Source of the DNA: Candidatus Omnitrophota bacterium
GTDB lineage: Bacteria; Omnitrophota; Gorgyraeia; Gygaellales; Profunditerraquicolaceae
NCBI GenBank assembly: GCA_016931435.1
Contig: JAFGET010000044.1
Coordinates: 1-6,051, forward strand
Reading direction: 5' to 3'
DNA length: 6,051 bases
Positions within the stretch are counted from its first letter, which is position 1. Each line of letters opens with the position of its first letter. The notes under the pieces were generated by a model, which worked only from the letters and a program-made list of their open reading frames with translations, did no database searches and was not told the DNA's origin. Below are positions 4,845-6,051 of the stretch, in pieces. Made by a program: the position numbers and the translations under genes.

Positions 4845-5534
4845 TCACTTCTTCTCTTTCCCCGCCTTCTCTTCGCCTTCGGCAGCAGGAGCTTCTTTCT
4901 TTTCCTTGATCACTTCAGGCTCCTTCGCTTCTTCGCCTTCGGCAGCCACAGCAGCCTCCTCTTCCTTGATCGGAGGCGCCACTGATAAGATTATAGAATC
5001 GGGGCTGTTAATGACCTTAAGCTGGGGGGGAAAGGCAATATCTTTTATATGCACGGCGTCGCCGATATTTAAACTGCTTACGTCTACTTCAATATTTTTC
5101 GGGATCTGCGTAGGCAGGCACTCTACCTCGATCTCCCAAAGGATATGTTCCAGGGACCCGTTGTCATTCTTGACACCCGGGGCTTCTCCTTTTACCGCTA
5201 CGGGAATATTCACCTTGATCGCTTTAGTCATAGAGACTTCGTAGAAATCTACGTGTTTTATATCATCGTGCACCGGGTCGTACTGGATCTCTTTGATCAT
5301 GCAGGAATGCGATTTTGCATCCTTGCCCCCCTTTACCTTTAAATTGATCACCGCGTTCTCAGTACGGTGCTGATGTATCAACTGTAAGAAACCTTTGTGC
5401 GAGATTTTGATGGCCTGAGCCTCTTTACCTTCGCCATAGACTACCGCCGGGATAAACCCGCCGTCTCTTAACGCCTTGATCTTACCCCTGCCTACCTCTT
5501 CCCTGACCTCGACATCCAAAAAAAGCTCTTCCAT
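4845..5534 (-). CDS. rplY: 50S ribosomal protein L25, CTC form
   Basis: Binds 5S rRNA in the central protuberance of the large subunit; the long form is also known as general stress protein CTC or TL5. It has 229 residues. The N-terminal L25 domain (about 1-95) includes RGKIKALRDGGFIPAVVYG at 16-34 and the region MIKEIQYDPVHDDIKHVDFY at 79-98. The C-terminal TL5 beta domain spans about 100-187, including VDVSSLNIGDAVHIKDI at 150-166. Residues 189-229 form a low-complexity Glu/Ala/Lys tail made of two 20-residue repeats. The ATG at 5532-5534 is preceded by GAGG at 5539-5542. The gene lies between prs and pth, the usual position for ctc, with 76 nt to prs and 31 nt to pth. Confidence 0.97.
   Translation of the reverse strand: MEELFLDVEVREEVGRGKIKALRDGGFIPAVVYGEGKEAQAIKISHKGFLQLIHQHRTENAVINLKVKGGKDAKSHSCMIKEIQYDPVHDDIKHVDFYEVSMTKAIKVNIPVAVKGEAPGVKNDNGSLEHILWEIEVECLPTQIPKNIEVDVSSLNIGDAVHIKDIAFPPQLKVINSPDSIILSVAPPIKEEEAAVAAEGEEAKEPEVIKEKKEAPAAEGEEKAGKEKK
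4851..4970 (-). repeat. 60-bp tandem duplication encoding the L25 tail
   Basis: Two adjacent 60-bp units (4911-4970 and 4851-4910) are in phase with the rplY reading frame. By hand count they match at 40 of 60 bases, and both contain CTTCGCCTTCGGCAGC (4871-4886 and 4931-4946) and TCCTTGATC (4903-4911 and 4963-4971) at exactly 60-bp offset. They encode IKEEEAAVAAEGEEAKEPEV and IKEKKEAPAAEGEEKAGKEK, identical at 11 of 20 residues. The divergence suggests an old duplication, or drift in a low-complexity tail. Confidence 0.75.
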
Positions 5535-5610
5535 TTAACCTCACTTTGCTCAAGGGATTACCGAAAACAGACTAAAGAAAAATCCTCTTCTGCAATCCGA
5601 TCGTTGTATG

Positions 5611-6051
5611 CTAATCAAATAATGAACTTACCGACTCTTCGTTATGTATCCTTCTGATCGCCTCACCGAGAAGGCCCGCGATCGATAATACCTTAATACG
5701 CGAGTGCCGCTTATGGTTGCTTAAAGGAATGCTATCGGTTATGATCAATTCCTCTAACTCTTTACACTTATCCAGGCGCTCTATCGCCGGCCCGGATAAA
5801 ACCCCATGGCTGATTGCCGCGTGTATACTTTTTGCCTTGGCTCTCTTCAAAGCCAATACCGCCTCGATAAGTGAACTGCCGGTGGCAACCAGGTCGTCTA
5901 CGATGATCGCGTTCTTGCGCTCCACCTCTCCTAAAATATGCATGACTTCGGTTTTTTCCGGAGAATCCCGCCTTTTATCTATGATCGATAACCCGGCTGA
6001 AAACCTCTTGGCGTAAGCCCTGGCCATCTTTATCCCCCCGACATCGGGAGA
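5611..6051 (-). CDS. prs: Ribose-phosphate pyrophosphokinase, C-terminal part
   Basis: Makes PRPP from ribose 5-phosphate and ATP, the precursor of purines, pyrimidines, histidine, tryptophan and NAD. Only the last 146 residues of about 310-320 are present; the gene continues past the right edge, and the frame is open to the last base. The visible part starts SPDVGGIKMARAYAKRF, the conserved segment after the catalytic loop region. It continues with TEVMHILGEVERKNAIIVDD and the PRPP-binding loop VDDLVATGSSL. In E. coli this loop is DDMIDTGGTL, so an Asp is replaced by Ala and the last Thr by Ser, although the general phosphoribosyltransferase pattern DDxxxTGxS remains. The C-terminus HNEESVSSLFD is typical of class I enzymes. 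The following 76-nt gap to rplY contains the rplY Shine-Dalgarno and no strong hairpin, so the two genes may share a transcript. Confidence 0.95.
   Translation of the reverse strand, partial: SPDVGGIKMARAYAKRFSAGLSIIDKRRDSPEKTEVMHILGEVERKNAIIVDDLVATGSSLIEAVLALKRAKAKSIHAAISHGVLSGPAIERLDKCKELEELIITDSIPLSNHKRHSRIKVLSIAGLLGEAIRRIHNEESVSSLFD

Noticed and set aside
5535..5610. Possible terminator or leader between prs and rplY
   Set aside because: Only a 5-bp GGATT/AATCC pairing with a long loop is present and there is no T-tract after it.

Overview
The window is a compact run of ten bacterial genes, all on the minus strand, so transcription runs from right to left. In transcription order they are: prs (C-terminal part only, cut by the right edge), rplY (L25/CTC), pth, rpsF (S6), a small unrecognised membrane protein, ssb, rpsR (S18), rplI (L9), dnaB, and hppA (N-terminal third only, cut by the left edge). 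I found no tRNA, rRNA, CRISPR array, insertion sequence or phage gene. Coding density is very high and the longest gap between genes is about 97 nt.

The organism is a bacterium with moderate GC. The order prs-rplY-pth followed by rpsF-ssb-rpsR-rplI-dnaB is a classical bacterial housekeeping arrangement. A membrane pyrophosphatase next to dnaB, an L25 with a CTC domain and an acidic/lysine-rich tail, and heptameric A-rich repeats between genes suggest an uncultured Gram-negative-type lineage, for example Omnitrophota or a relative. That placement is a guess from overall impression, not a database result.

Right part (4178-6051): PRPP synthesis (prs), the 5S-rRNA-binding protein L25 and peptidyl-tRNA hydrolase, which recycles peptidyl-tRNAs dropped by ribosomes. 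Pth carries an insertion of about 20 residues compared with the E. coli enzyme, and L25 ends in a 20-residue tandem duplication. Middle part (2246-4135): the S6/SSB/S18/L9 cluster. S6 and S18 form a pair on the 30S platform. A two-helix membrane protein of unknown role sits between rpsF and ssb. The ssb 3' end overlaps rpsR, and the SSB C-terminus lacks the usual acidic tip ending in Pro-Phe. Left part (1-2147): the replicative helicase DnaB and then the pyrophosphatase pump, separated by a strong GC-rich stem-loop.

The most unusual structure is a pair of related elements, one on each side of rplI (2159-2242 and 2700-2757). Each consists of two arrays of about four heptamers of the form AAAANNN, arranged head to head so that the arms can fold back on each other. 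Each ends in the same 11-base flank just upstream of the next start codon, and that flank supplies the only Shine-Dalgarno-like GAG for dnaB and for rplI. I know no named element with this architecture. It is the best candidate here for something undescribed.
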